64,000 bases of DNA from Streptomyces roseirectus. GTDB lineage: Bacteria; Actinomycetota; Actinomycetes; Streptomycetales; Streptomycetaceae. The translations under genes and the position numbers were made by a program. Each line of letters begins with the position of its first letter. Position 1 is the stretch's first letter. Shown here one piece after another: positions 37,114 to 46,110 of this stretch. The DNA lies in contig NZ_CP060828.1 in NCBI RefSeq assembly GCF_014489635.1, forward strand, positions 2,170,001-2,234,000, in the 5' to 3' direction. The notes under the pieces are model-generated. The model was not told where the DNA came from and made no database searches. It saw only the letters and a list, made by a program, of their open reading frames with translations.

Positions 37114-38426
37114 CAGGGCCCCACGTTCTTCTGGGCGGCCGTCCACTTCTCGCTGAGGTCGCCGAGGAAGTCGTCGAGGCTGCCCTTGCGGGCGCCGCGG
37201 GCGAGGTCGACGAGGTCGAGGCGGTAGTCGGGGGCGTAGAGGCCGACCTCGGACTCGTTGTCGATCAGTTTGACCTTGGCGCCCTGGGTGTCGTCGAGTT
37301 CGATGAGCTTGACTCCGGCGTCCTCGTAGGGCTTGAGGACGGCGGGCAGCGGGGCGTTCTGGAGCGGGGAGATCGCGAGGTTGTCCTTGTCGTAGCCGGA
37401 CTTCTCGGTGAACCAGTCGATCCAGGCGCGGGCGGCCTCCTTGTTCTTGGAGTGGACGTTGACGGCCTGGTTGTAGTCGGGGCTGACGGTGGAGCAGAAC
37501 TTTCCGCCGGTCTGCGCGGGGAACGGCATGAAGCCGATGTCGTCGGGGTTGACGCCGGCCTGCTTGGCGGCGTCCTGGAACTGGACGATGGCCCAGGTGC
37601 CGAGCCACTGGGTGGCGATCTGGCCCTTGGCCAACTGGGGTTTGGAGAGTTCCCAGTTGGTGGTGGTCGGGTCCTTCTCGGCGAGGCCCTGTTTGACGAT
37701 GTCGTGGAGCAGGGTGTCACCGACGCGCAGGTCGGCGCCCTCGGCCCAGGGGTCGCCCGAGGCGAGTCTGTCGGTGGCCTTCGGGTCGCAGTGGACGGCG
37801 CCGTTGACGGAGGTCCAGGAGGACAGCGTCCACTGGGCGGCGAAGTTCGTGTAGTAGGGGGTCGCGTCGGTCTTGTCCTTGATCGCCTTGAGGGCGGTGA
37901 GGAACGCCTGGGGTGTGGTGGGCCAGTCGGTGACGCCGGCCTCGCGCCAGATCCGCTTGTTGTAGACGAAGCCGGGCATCACGCCGATCGGGGCCTGCCC
38001 GTAGACCTTGCCGTCGACGGCCGTGAAACCGGTGAAGCGGAACTTCTCGCTCCGCTCCTCGACGGCGCCGAGGGAGGCGAAGAACTTCGGGTAGTCGGAC
38101 TTCTTGATGACCGCCGGGATCATCAGGACGTCGCCGTAGTTCTCCGTGTTCATCCGGATCTTGACTTCGGCCTCGTAGTTGGTGAGCGCCTGGAACTCGA
38201 CCTTCACCTTCGGGTACGTCTGGTTGAAGGCGTCCGCGTACTTCTTCATCCTCCCGCTCTGCACCAGGTCGGTCCGCTGGGTGAGGACGGTGATGGTGCC
38301 GGAGACCTTCGCGGGGTCGTCGGGCGCCTCGGCGTCGGCGCCCTTCGAGGCGGATCCGGTGGAGGTGCAGCCGGCGGCGAGGAGGGCGGCTCCCACGGCT
38401 ACGGCCAAGGCGGTACGGCGGTTCAT
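37113..38426 (-). CDS. Extracellular sugar-binding lipoprotein of ABC importer
   Basis: This 437-residue CUT1-type solute-binding protein has signal peptide and lipobox LAAGC (Cys20), then a short Ser/Ala/Asp linker. The body is a two-domain binding fold (GTITVLTQRTDL ... ALTNYEAEVKIRMNTENYGDVLMIP). GGAG lies 9 nt before the ATG at 38426; the ATG two codons earlier is too close. Adjacency to a beta-mannosidase makes mannobiose or other manno-oligosaccharides likely ligands (inference). Confidence 0.92.
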   Translation of the reverse strand: MNRRTALAVAVGAALLAAGCTSTGSASKGADAEAPDDPAKVSGTITVLTQRTDLVQSGRMKKYADAFNQTYPKVKVEFQALTNYEAEVKIRMNTENYGDVLMIPAVIKKSDYPKFFASLGAVEERSEKFRFTGFTAVDGKVYGQAPIGVMPGFVYNKRIWREAGVTDWPTTPQAFLTALKAIKDKTDATPYYTNFAAQWTLSSWTSVNGAVHCDPKATDRLASGDPWAEGADLRVGDTLLHDIVKQGLAEKDPTTTNWELSKPQLAKGQIATQWLGTWAIVQFQDAAKQAGVNPDDIGFMPFPAQTGGKFCSTVSPDYNQAVNVHSKNKEAARAWIDWFTEKSGYDKDNLAISPLQNAPLPAVLKPYEDAGVKLIELDDTQGAKVKLIDNESEVGLYAPDYRLDLVDLARGARKGSLDDFLGDLSEKWTAAQKNVGP

Positions 38427-38502
38427 GTGCATCGACTCCGTTCAGTGGGACGGATGAGCACGTGCGGGGTTGGCTGATTCGGCACTCTGACAGGGCTGAC
38501 TC

Positions 38503-38569
38503 AACCGGTAAAGTCCCATTCCCGCCAAGGATGCGAAACACGTCGTCCTCCCTTGAGGTGGACCGGTTT
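38503..38569. promoter_or_regulatory. Paired ACCGGT sites in the divergent control region
   Basis: CAACCGGTAAAG (from 38502) and GGACCGGTTTAG (from 38560) are near-palindromes about 58 bp apart in the 154-bp gap between the binding-protein gene and the beta-mannosidase gene. LacI-family operators often have a CG centre with AT-flanked arms, and a LacI gene is coupled to the mannosidase gene. The second site touches the mannosidase ribosome site (GGGAGA). Assignment as LacI operators is inference. Confidence 0.4.
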
Positions 38570-38580
38570 AGGGAGAGCGC

Positions 38581-40953
38581 ATGCTTCAGGTCGCACCGCT
38601 GCACGACGGCTGGACCCTGCGGCACGACGGCGAGGCGCTTCCGGCGGTGGTGCCGGGCTGCGTGCACACCGATCTGCTGGCCGCCGGGGTGATCCCGGAC
38701 CCCTTCCTCGGGCGGAACGAGACCGAGGTGGCGTGGGTCGGGCGGCGCGAGTGGACCTACGAGCGCGACCTCGTGGCGGAGCCGAACGGGCACGAGCAGA
38801 CCGACCTCGTCTTCGACGGGCTCGACACCGCCGCCGAGATCAGGATCGACGGCCGGCTCCTGGGCCGGGTACGGAACATGCACCGCTCCTACCGGTTCGA
38901 CGTGACCGGCATGAGCGGCCGGCTGACCGTGCGGTTCGCCTCCGCGTACGCCGAGGCGGAGGCCGTGCGGGGGAAGGTCGGCGAGCGGCCCGCCGCGTAC
39001 GCCGAGCCCTACCAGTACCTCCGCAAGATGGCCTGCTCCTTCGGCTGGGACTGGGGGCCGACGCTGGTGACGGCGGGGATCTGGCGCCCGGTGCGGCTGG
39101 AGCGCTGGGAGACCGCCCGCATCGCGCGGGTGCGTCCCCTGGTGAGCGTCGAACAGGGCGCGGGCGTCGTCGAGTTGCACGTCGAGGTCGAGCGTTCCCG
39201 GGTCGAGGCCGCGCTCGCCGTCGAGGCCCGGGTGGGCGGTGTCCGGGTGCGCGGCGCGATCGACGGCACGAGCGGCACCGTGCGGCTGCGGGTGCCGGAC
39301 GCCGCGCTGTGGTGGCCGCGCGGGTACGGCGAACAGCCGCTGTACAACGTGGAGTTGACGCTGCTGAACGGTACGCGGGCGCTGGACGGGTGGCACCGGC
39401 GGATCGGGTTCCGCACGGTCGGGCTGGACACCTCGGCGGACGCGCACGGCACCGGGTTCACGCTGGTCGTCAACGGGGAGCGGCTGTTCGCGCGGGGCGT
39501 GAACTGGATCCCGGACGACGTGTTCCCGTCCCGGATCACCCGCGAGCGCTACCGGCGGCGGCTCACGCAGGCCGCCGAGGCGGGCGTGGACCTCGTCCGG
39601 ATCTGGGGCGGGGGGATCTACGAGAGCCGTGAATTCTACGACGCCTGCGACGAGTTGGGGCTGCTGGTGTGGCAGGACTTCCCGTTCGCGTGCGCCGCCT
39701 ACCCGGAGGAGCAGCCGCTGCGGGGCGAGGTGGAGGCGGAGGCGCGGGAGAACGTGGTGCGGCTGATGCCGCATCCGTCGCTGGTGCTGTGGAACGGCAA
39801 CAACGAGAACCTGTGGGGGTTCCGTGACTGGGGCTGGGAGGAGTCGCTGGCCGGGGACTCGTGGGGCGAGGGGTACTACCTGGGTCTACTGCCGCGTGTC
39901 GTCGCGGAGTTGGACCCCACGCGGCCCTACACGGCCGGCAGTCCCTGGTCGGGTTCGTGGGAGCGGCATCCTAACGACCCCGCGCACGGCACGCACCACT
40001 CGTGGGAGGTGTGGAACCGCCTCGACCACTCCGCCTACCTCGCCGAAGTCCCGCGTTTCGTCGCGGAGTTCGGCTGGCAGGCGCCGCCCGCGTGGGCGAC
40101 GCTGCGGCGGGCGCTGCCCGGTGAGGAACTGGCGCCGGACTCCCCCGGTGTCCTGCACCACCAGAAGGCGGACGACGGCAACGGCAAGCTGGAACGCGGG
40201 CTCGCGCACCATTTCGCCCTGCCCGGCGGGGACTTCGACCGCTGGCACTATCTGACGCAGGTCAACCAGGCGCGGGCCGTGGCGACCGGCGTCGAGCACT
40301 GGCGCTCGCACTGGCCGGTGTGCGCGGGGACGGTCGTGTGGCAGCTCAACGACTGCTGGCCGGTGACGAGTTGGTCGGCGATCGACGGGGACGGGCGGGA
40401 GAAGCCGCTCTACCACGAGCTGCGCCGGCTGTACGCGGACCGGCTGCCGACGTTCCAACTCCGGGGTGGGCGGCTGGTGTTGGCGTGCGTCAACCAGGGG
40501 GCCGGGCAGTGGCGCGGGAGGGTGTCGCTGCGCCGGATGACCGTGGACGGGGAGGTGGTCGCCCGGTCCGAGGTGCCGTTCACCGTCGGGCGCAGGGCAG
40601 TCGGTGAGGTGGCCGTCGAACGGGAGCTGGTGCCGGACGGGGCCAAGGAGTTCCTGGTCGCCGACCTGGACGGGCTGCGGGCGCTGTGGTTTCCCGTCGC
40701 CGACCGTGAGATCCCGTATCCCCGGCCGGAGTTCGAGGTCGAGGTGGCGCCGGGCGAGGTGACGGTGACGGCGCTGACCCTCGTCCGGGACCTGCTGTTC
40801 CAGGCGGACCGGCTGGGGCCCGGGGTGCGCACGGACCGGGGGCTGGTGACGCTGCTGCCCGGGGAGCGGGTGACGATGGGGGTGAGCGGGTGGGAGAGTC
40901 CCGACGCCGCCGCCGCGCGTGCCGCGCTGTACTGCCAGGAGCCCGCTCGATGA
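38581..40953 (+). CDS. Glycoside hydrolase family 2 beta-mannosidase
   Basis: This 790-residue enzyme has no signal peptide, so it is cytoplasmic. It carries the GH2 beta-sandwich domains (about 1-280), a TIM barrel (about 280-590) and a C-terminal sandwich. The acid/base is Glu409 in WNGNNEN and the nucleophile Glu496 in FVAEFGW, both in the beta-mannosidase-specific contexts. It removes terminal mannose from imported manno-oligosaccharides. A GGGAGAG site is 5 nt before the ATG, and the stop overlaps the LacI gene start. Confidence 0.94.
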   Translation: MLQVAPLHDGWTLRHDGEALPAVVPGCVHTDLLAAGVIPDPFLGRNETEVAWVGRREWTYERDLVAEPNGHEQTDLVFDGLDTAAEIRIDGRLLGRVRNMHRSYRFDVTGMSGRLTVRFASAYAEAEAVRGKVGERPAAYAEPYQYLRKMACSFGWDWGPTLVTAGIWRPVRLERWETARIARVRPLVSVEQGAGVVELHVEVERSRVEAALAVEARVGGVRVRGAIDGTSGTVRLRVPDAALWWPRGYGEQPLYNVELTLLNGTRALDGWHRRIGFRTVGLDTSADAHGTGFTLVVNGERLFARGVNWIPDDVFPSRITRERYRRRLTQAAEAGVDLVRIWGGGIYESREFYDACDELGLLVWQDFPFACAAYPEEQPLRGEVEAEARENVVRLMPHPSLVLWNGNNENLWGFRDWGWEESLAGDSWGEGYYLGLLPRVVAELDPTRPYTAGSPWSGSWERHPNDPAHGTHHSWEVWNRLDHSAYLAEVPRFVAEFGWQAPPAWATLRRALPGEELAPDSPGVLHHQKADDGNGKLERGLAHHFALPGGDFDRWHYLTQVNQARAVATGVEHWRSHWPVCAGTVVWQLNDCWPVTSWSAIDGDGREKPLYHELRRLYADRLPTFQLRGGRLVLACVNQGAGQWRGRVSLRRMTVDGEVVARSEVPFTVGRRAVGEVAVERELVPDGAKEFLVADLDGLRALWFPVADREIPYPRPEFEVEVAPGEVTVTALTLVRDLLFQADRLGPGVRTDRGLVTLLPGERVTMGVSGWESPDAAAARAALYCQEPAR

Positions 40954-41978
40954 CGAGTACCAGTCCCCGCGTCACCATCAAGGACGTCGCCGCGCGCGCC
41001 GGTGTGTCGAAGGGGGCGGTGTCGCTCGCCTTCAACCACAAGCCGGGGCTGTCCGAGGCGACGCGGGACCGGATCTTCGCCGCCGCGCGGGAGCTGGGGT
41101 GGGCGCCGAGCCTGACGGCGCGTTCGCTCGCGGGGGCGCGGGTGGACGTCGTGGGGCTCGCGATCTGCCGGCCGGCGCGGATGCTGGGGCTCGAACCGTT
41201 CTACATGGAGTTCGTCTCCGGGGTGGAGAGCGTGATCGTCGAGCACTCCTGCTCGCTGCTGCTGCGGCTGGTGAAGTCGCCGGAGGAGGAGGCGGGGCTG
41301 CTGGAGTCGTGGTGGCGGGGGCGGCAGATCGGGGGGTCGATCCTCGTCGACTTCCGGGCGGACGATCCGCGGGTCGCCGTCGCCGAGCGGCTGGGGATGC
41401 CGGTAGTGGCCGTCGGGGACCCCGCGCTGACCGGGGCGCTGACGGCCGTGTGGACCGACGACGCGGCGGCGATGCGGGAGGCGGTGCGGTATCTCGCGGC
41501 GCTCGGGCACCGGCGGATCGCGCGGGTGGGGGGCGCGGCGGAGCTGGGGCACACGGCGACGCGGGCGGCGGCGTTCGACGCGGCGGCGCGGGAGCTGGGG
41601 CTCGCCGGGGCGCGGCAGGTGGCGACCGACTACTCCGGGGAGGCGGGGGCGCGGGCGACGCGGTCGATGCTGACGTCCGCCGAGCGGCCCACGGCGATCG
41701 TCTACGACAACGACATCATGGCGGTGGCCGGGCTGTCGGTGGCCCAGGAGATGGGGGTGCGGGTGCCGGCCGACGTGTCGCTGCTCGCCTGGGACGACTC
41801 GCAGCTGTGCCGGCTGACGCATCCGACGCTGTCGGCGATGAGCCATGACGTGCACGGGTTCGGGGCGGAGGTGGCGCGGACGCTGTTCGGGGTGATCCTG
41901 GGGGAGGGTGCCGGGTCGCATCCGGTGGCCACTCCGGTGCTGACGCCACGGGGGTCGACGGCGCCGCCACGGCCGTGA
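40950..41978 (+). CDS. LacI-family transcriptional regulator
   Basis: This 342-residue repressor has the N-terminal HTH VTIKDVAARAGVSKGAVSLAFNHKPGLS (about 8-36), a hinge helix (ARSLAGARV), and a periplasmic-binding-protein-like effector domain (WTDDAAAMREAVRYLAALGHRRIA). The ATG is embedded in the mannosidase stop (ATGA), a tight coupling. It most likely represses the divergent importer and mannosidase transcripts, with a manno-oligosaccharide as inducer; this is inference from position. Confidence 0.92.
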   Translation: MTSTSPRVTIKDVAARAGVSKGAVSLAFNHKPGLSEATRDRIFAAARELGWAPSLTARSLAGARVDVVGLAICRPARMLGLEPFYMEFVSGVESVIVEHSCSLLLRLVKSPEEEAGLLESWWRGRQIGGSILVDFRADDPRVAVAERLGMPVVAVGDPALTGALTAVWTDDAAAMREAVRYLAALGHRRIARVGGAAELGHTATRAAAFDAAARELGLAGARQVATDYSGEAGARATRSMLTSAERPTAIVYDNDIMAVAGLSVAQEMGVRVPADVSLLAWDDSQLCRLTHPTLSAMSHDVHGFGAEVARTLFGVILGEGAGSHPVATPVLTPRGSTAPPRP

Positions 41979-42058
41979 TCAGGCTTACGGGACGCACACT
42001 TCCGGTGTGACCTTCGCCGCTCCGACCCCCGGGGCTGGGCAGTCACGTTACTGATAAG

Positions 42059-42086
42059 TAGCATGGGGGCTGAGCGCCCGCTCAGC
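42059..42086 (+). promoter_or_regulatory. fadA promoter and TetR-like operator
   Basis: GCTGAGCGCCCGCTCAGC (42069-42086) is a perfect 8-bp inverted repeat with a CC centre. A TAGCAT hexamer (42059-42064) just upstream could be the -10 box, placing the start within the palindrome. TGAGCG-type inverted repeats are typical of TetR-family fatty-acid regulators, so a repressor site is likely. No -35 is convincing. Confidence 0.45.
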
Positions 42087-42142
42087 GATCAGCGGAGGGC
42101 GGCGCGTCGCAGCTGTGCCATCCCGCACCTGGAGGAGCCATC

Positions 42143-43360
42143 GTGCCTCGTACCGTCAGGGACGTCGTCTTCGTCGACGGCGTCCGCACCCCGTTCGGCA
42201 AGGCGGGCCCGAAGGGCATCTACCACGAGACCCGGGCCGACGACCTCGTCGTGAAGGCGATCCGGGAGCTGCTGCGCCGCAACCCCGGCCTGGACCCGAA
42301 GAAGATCGACGAGGTCGCGATCGCGGCGACCACACAGATCGGCGACCAGGGCCTGACCATCGGCCGCACGGCCGGCATCCTCGCGGGCCTCCCGCAGTCC
42401 GTGCCCGGCTACTCCATCGACCGCATGTGCGCGGGCGCCCTGACGGCCGTCACCACGGTCGCCGGCTCCGTCGCGTTCGGCGCGTACGACATCGCCGTCG
42501 CCGGTGGCGTCGAGCACATGGGCCGCCACCCGATGGGCGAGGGCGTCGACCCGAACCCGCGGTTCGTCAGCGAGAAGCTGGTCGACGAGTCGGCGCTGTT
42601 CATGGGCATGACCGCCGAGAACCTGCACGACCGCTACCCGCAGATCACCAAGCTGCGCGCGGACGAGTACGCGGTGCGCTCGCAGGAGAAGGCCGCGAAG
42701 GCGTACGCGAACGGCAAGATCCAGGCCGACCTGGTTCCGATCTCCGTCCGCCGCACGAACGAAGAGGCCGGTGAGACGGGCTGGGGCCTGGTCACCGCCG
42801 ACGAGCCGATGCGCCCGGGGACGACCCTGGAGAACCTGTCCGGCCTGAAGACCCCCTTCCGGGTGCACGGCCGGGTCACCGCGGGCAACGCGGCCGGTCT
42901 GAACGACGGCGCGACCGCGTCCCTCATCGCGTCCGAGGACTTCGCGCGCGAGAACGGCCTGCCGGTCAAGATGCGCCTGGTCTCCTACTCTTTCGCGGGT
43001 GTGGAGCCGGAGGTCATGGGCTACGGCCCGATCCCGGCCACCGAGAAGGCGCTCGCGCAGGCGGGGCTGTCCATCGAGGACATCGGCCTGTTCGAGATCA
43101 ACGAGGCGTTCGCCGTCCAGGTCCTCGCCTTCCTGGACCACTACGGCATCGCGGACGACGACGAGCGCGTCAACCAGTACGGCGGCGCGATCGCCTTCGG
43201 CCACCCGCTGGCCTCCTCCGGCGTCCGTCTGATGACGCAGCTGGCCCGCCAGTTCGAGGAGCAGCCACACGTCCGCTACGGCCTGACGACCATGTGCGTC
43301 GGCTTCGGCATGGGCGCGACCGTCATCTGGGAGAACCCGCACTTCGAGGGGGACAAGTGA
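42143..43360 (+). CDS. fadA: Acetyl-CoA C-acetyltransferase (thiolase)
   Basis: This 405-residue thiolase has nucleophile Cys96 in DRMCAGALTAV, the His in AFGHPLASSG and a second Cys in TMCVGFGMG. It catalyses the thiolytic last step of beta-oxidation. GTG start with GGAGGAG 6 nt upstream. The stop overlaps the fadB GTG (GTGA), so the trifunctional system is co-translated. There is no signal peptide. Confidence 0.95.
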   Translation: MPRTVRDVVFVDGVRTPFGKAGPKGIYHETRADDLVVKAIRELLRRNPGLDPKKIDEVAIAATTQIGDQGLTIGRTAGILAGLPQSVPGYSIDRMCAGALTAVTTVAGSVAFGAYDIAVAGGVEHMGRHPMGEGVDPNPRFVSEKLVDESALFMGMTAENLHDRYPQITKLRADEYAVRSQEKAAKAYANGKIQADLVPISVRRTNEEAGETGWGLVTADEPMRPGTTLENLSGLKTPFRVHGRVTAGNAAGLNDGATASLIASEDFARENGLPVKMRLVSYSFAGVEPEVMGYGPIPATEKALAQAGLSIEDIGLFEINEAFAVQVLAFLDHYGIADDDERVNQYGGAIAFGHPLASSGVRLMTQLARQFEEQPHVRYGLTTMCVGFGMGATVIWENPHFEGDK

Positions 43361-45495
43361 GCACCACCGCTGAGCTGTTGAAGGGTGCGGCCGAGCTGTT
43401 CCCCGACGAGGTCGTCACGTCGGCGCACGTGCGCCACTTCGACCTCCCCTTCGGCGCGGGCCGCTTCGCGCTGATCACGCTGGACAACGGCCTCGACCAC
43501 ACCAAGCCGACCACGTTCGGCCCGGCGTCGCTGGCGAACCTGAACACGGCGCTCGACCAGGTCGAGGCGGAGGCCGCGGCCGGCGACATCGTCGGCGTCG
43601 GCGTCACCGGCAAGCCGTTCATCTTCGCGGTCGGCGCCGACCTCAAGGGCGTCGAGCTGCTGAAGGAGTGGGACCACGCCTACGCGATCGGCAAGGGCGG
43701 CCACGACGTCTTCAAGCGCCTCGCGACCCTCGCGGTGCCGACGTTCGCGTACTACAACGGCGCGGCCATGGGCGGCGGCGTCGAGGTCGGGCTGCACTGC
43801 CGGTACCGGACCGTCTCCAAGGCGATCCCGGCGTTCTCGCTGCCCGAGGTCTTCCTCGGCCTCGTGCCCGGGTGGGGCGGCTGCACGCTGCTGCCGAACC
43901 TGATCGGCGCGGAGAACGCCGTCTCGGTGATCGTCGAGAACAGCCTCAACCAGAACAAGCAGCTCAAGGGGCAGCAGGTCTTCGACCTCGGGATCGCCGA
44001 CGCGATCTTCGAGGGCGCGGACTTCCTGGAGCAGTCGCTGATCTGGACGGCGTCCGTCCTCAAGGGCGACGTCAAGGTCGAGCGGCCGGCCGTCGACCGC
44101 GGTGAGGCGTGGGACCAGGCCGTCGCCAAGGGGCGGGCCTTCGCCGACTCCAAGGTGCACGGCGCGGCCCCGGCCGCCTACCGGGCGCTGGACATCGTCG
44201 CCGCCGCGAAGGACGGCGACCTCCAGGCCGGGTACGACGCCGAGGACAAGGCGCTCGCCGACCTGATCATGGGCGGGGAACTGCGCGCCGGGATCTACGC
44301 GTTCAACCTCGTGCAGAAGCGCGGCAAGCGGCCCGCCGGGGCGCCGGACAAGTCGCTGGCGCGTCCGGTCACCAAGGTCGGTGTCGTCGGCGCCGGTCTG
44401 ATGGCCTCGCAGCTCGCGCTGCTGTTCCTGCGCCGCCTCGAGGTGCCGGTCGTGCTGACCGACATCGACCAGGAGCGCGTCGACAAGGGTGTGGGCTACG
44501 TCCACGCCGAGATCGACAAGCTGCTCGGCAAGGGCCGGATCAACCAGGACAAGGCCAACCGGCTCAAGGCCCTGGTCACCGGCGTCCTCGACAAGGCCGA
44601 GGGCTTCTCCGACGCCGACTTCGTCATCGAGGCCGTGTTCGAGGAGATCGGCGTCAAGCAGCAGGTGTTCGCCGAGGTCGAGGCGGTCGCCCCGGCGCAC
44701 GCGATCCTCGCGACCAACACCTCCTCGCTGTCGGTCACCGAGATGGCGTCGAAGCTGAAGCACCCCGAGCGGGTCGTCGGCTTCCACTTCTTCAACCCCG
44801 TCGCCGTGCTGCCGCTCCTGGAGATCGTGCGCGGCGAGCAGACGGACGACGCGGCCCTCGCGACCGCGTTCGGCGTCGCCAAGAAGCTGAAGAAGACGGC
44901 CGTCCTCGTCAAGGACGCGCCCGCGTTCGTCGTCAACCGCATCCTCACCCGGTTCATGGGCGAGGTGCAGAACGTCATCGACGAGGGCACGCCGGTCGAG
45001 GTCGCCGAGAAGGCCGTCGAGCCGCTGGGCCTGCCGATGTCGCCGCTGGTCCTCCTCGAGTTGGTCGGCCCCGCCATCGGTCTGCACGTCTCCGAGACCC
45101 TGCACGGCGCCTTCCCGGACCGCTTCACCGTCTCCCCCAACCTCAAGGCGGTCGTCGAGGCGGGCAAGCGCGGCTTCTACGTCTACCGCCCGGAGAACGG
45201 CTTCAAGCCGGAGCTTGACCCCGAGGTCGCCGCCCTCCTCAAGCAGGGCACCGACGTCCTCACCGAGGAACAGGTCCGCGCCCGCGTCCTCGAAGCCGTG
45301 GCCCAGGAGATCGGGCTCATGCTGGACGAAGGTGTCGTCGCCGAGGCCCAGGACATCGACCTCTGCCTCATCACCGGCGCCGGCTGGCCCTTCCACCTGG
45401 GCGGCATCACGCCGTACCTCGACCGCGAGGGCGTCTCCGAGAAGGTGAACGGCAAGAAGTTCCTGGCGGCGGGGGCGGCGTCGGTTCCGGCGTAA
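43357..45495 (+). CDS. fadB: Bifunctional enoyl-CoA hydratase / 3-hydroxyacyl-CoA dehydrogenase
   Basis: This 712-residue multifunctional protein has a hydratase/isomerase domain in about 1-300 (VGADLKGVELL, YNGAAMGGGVEVGLHCRY, PEVFLGLVPGWGG). A 3-hydroxyacyl-CoA dehydrogenase follows, starting with NAD motif VGVVGAGLMASQLA at about 341 and ending near 640 with its helical domain. It hydrates enoyl-CoA and oxidises 3-hydroxyacyl-CoA in beta-oxidation, feeding the thiolase encoded immediately upstream. GTG start is embedded in the fadA stop. Confidence 0.95.
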   Translation: MSTTAELLKGAAELFPDEVVTSAHVRHFDLPFGAGRFALITLDNGLDHTKPTTFGPASLANLNTALDQVEAEAAAGDIVGVGVTGKPFIFAVGADLKGVELLKEWDHAYAIGKGGHDVFKRLATLAVPTFAYYNGAAMGGGVEVGLHCRYRTVSKAIPAFSLPEVFLGLVPGWGGCTLLPNLIGAENAVSVIVENSLNQNKQLKGQQVFDLGIADAIFEGADFLEQSLIWTASVLKGDVKVERPAVDRGEAWDQAVAKGRAFADSKVHGAAPAAYRALDIVAAAKDGDLQAGYDAEDKALADLIMGGELRAGIYAFNLVQKRGKRPAGAPDKSLARPVTKVGVVGAGLMASQLALLFLRRLEVPVVLTDIDQERVDKGVGYVHAEIDKLLGKGRINQDKANRLKALVTGVLDKAEGFSDADFVIEAVFEEIGVKQQVFAEVEAVAPAHAILATNTSSLSVTEMASKLKHPERVVGFHFFNPVAVLPLLEIVRGEQTDDAALATAFGVAKKLKKTAVLVKDAPAFVVNRILTRFMGEVQNVIDEGTPVEVAEKAVEPLGLPMSPLVLLELVGPAIGLHVSETLHGAFPDRFTVSPNLKAVVEAGKRGFYVYRPENGFKPELDPEVAALLKQGTDVLTEEQVRARVLEAVAQEIGLMLDEGVVAEAQDIDLCLITGAGWPFHLGGITPYLDREGVSEKVNGKKFLAAGAASVPA

Positions 45496-45512
45496 CACCC
45501 ACAGCCGTACGG

Positions 45513-45544
45513 AGAGGGCCCTCGCGGGAAGCGGGGGCCCTTTT
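45513..45544 (+). terminator. Rho-independent terminator of the fad operon
   Basis: GGGCCCTCGC (45516-45525), loop GGGAA, and GCGGGGGCCC (45531-45540) form a 10-bp stem with one G-U pair. Flanking A/T pairs extend it, and TTTT follows (45541-45544). It lies 20 bp after the fadB stop. Confidence 0.88.
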
Positions 45545-45641
45545 CGCTGCGTCGGCGGGCACCAACGGCCATGCCCTGTAACGGTTTTCGCGTCCCGGGC
45601 CGAGAACGGGCGACAGGTTCCCGACTCAGGAGGGCGCACTG

Positions 45642-46110
45642 GTGGACGACGCGGAGCAGGCACGGGGCGGACCGGCCGCGGCGGTGCGTGCTCCACGGCT
45701 CTTCGAGGAGTTCTACCGGCGTCACGTCGACGCGGTACTGCGGTTCGTGGCCCGGCGCGTCGACGACCCGCACACCGCGGGCCGACCTCACCGCCGAGAT
45801 CTTCCTCGCCGTCCCCGACTCCCCGGATCGAGGAGCGGATCGACGCGAGGCCCTGGCCACCCCCGTACGGCTGCCGGAGGGCGAGCGCGCCCTCATGGAG
45901 CTGCCGGCCGTCGAGCAGCTCACAGTGCCGGGGCGCCGGTCGGGGCGGCGACCTTCGCGATGCGAGAGCAGGAGCCGACTGTCGAGGACCAGCACGAACC
46001 GAGGCGCGGGCTCGGCGTGTTCGGCGTCCGCGTGACGTTCGAGAACACGCGGGGGACGGCCGGCCTCGCGCGGTGGAGCAGCGAGGCCGTGCCCTGGGTG
46101 CCGGAGAAGG
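45642..46110 (+). pseudogene. Decayed ECF sigma factor gene
   Basis: A GTG at 45642 behind AGGAGGG opens a typical ECF region 2 (LFEEFYRRHVDAVLRFVARRVDDPHTA). Near 45779 an extra G in a GGG run shifts frame; the other frame continues correctly as ADLTAEIFLAVPDS. The middle of the protein is then missing, and a region-4-like LPEGERALMELPAVEQLTV follows. The remainder to the permease stop is unrecognisable. One insertion plus an internal deletion and loss of the HTH mark it as non-functional. Part of an adjacent gene may be in the tail. Confidence 0.75.

Noticed and set aside
36139..37608. 489-residue permease with long N-terminus
   Set aside because: The extension is a shadow of the binding-protein gene; the ATG at 37113 is coupled to its stop.
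43276..45696. 806-residue minus-strand ORF opposite fadB
   Set aside because: Antisense shadow; the plus strand has a perfect FadB.
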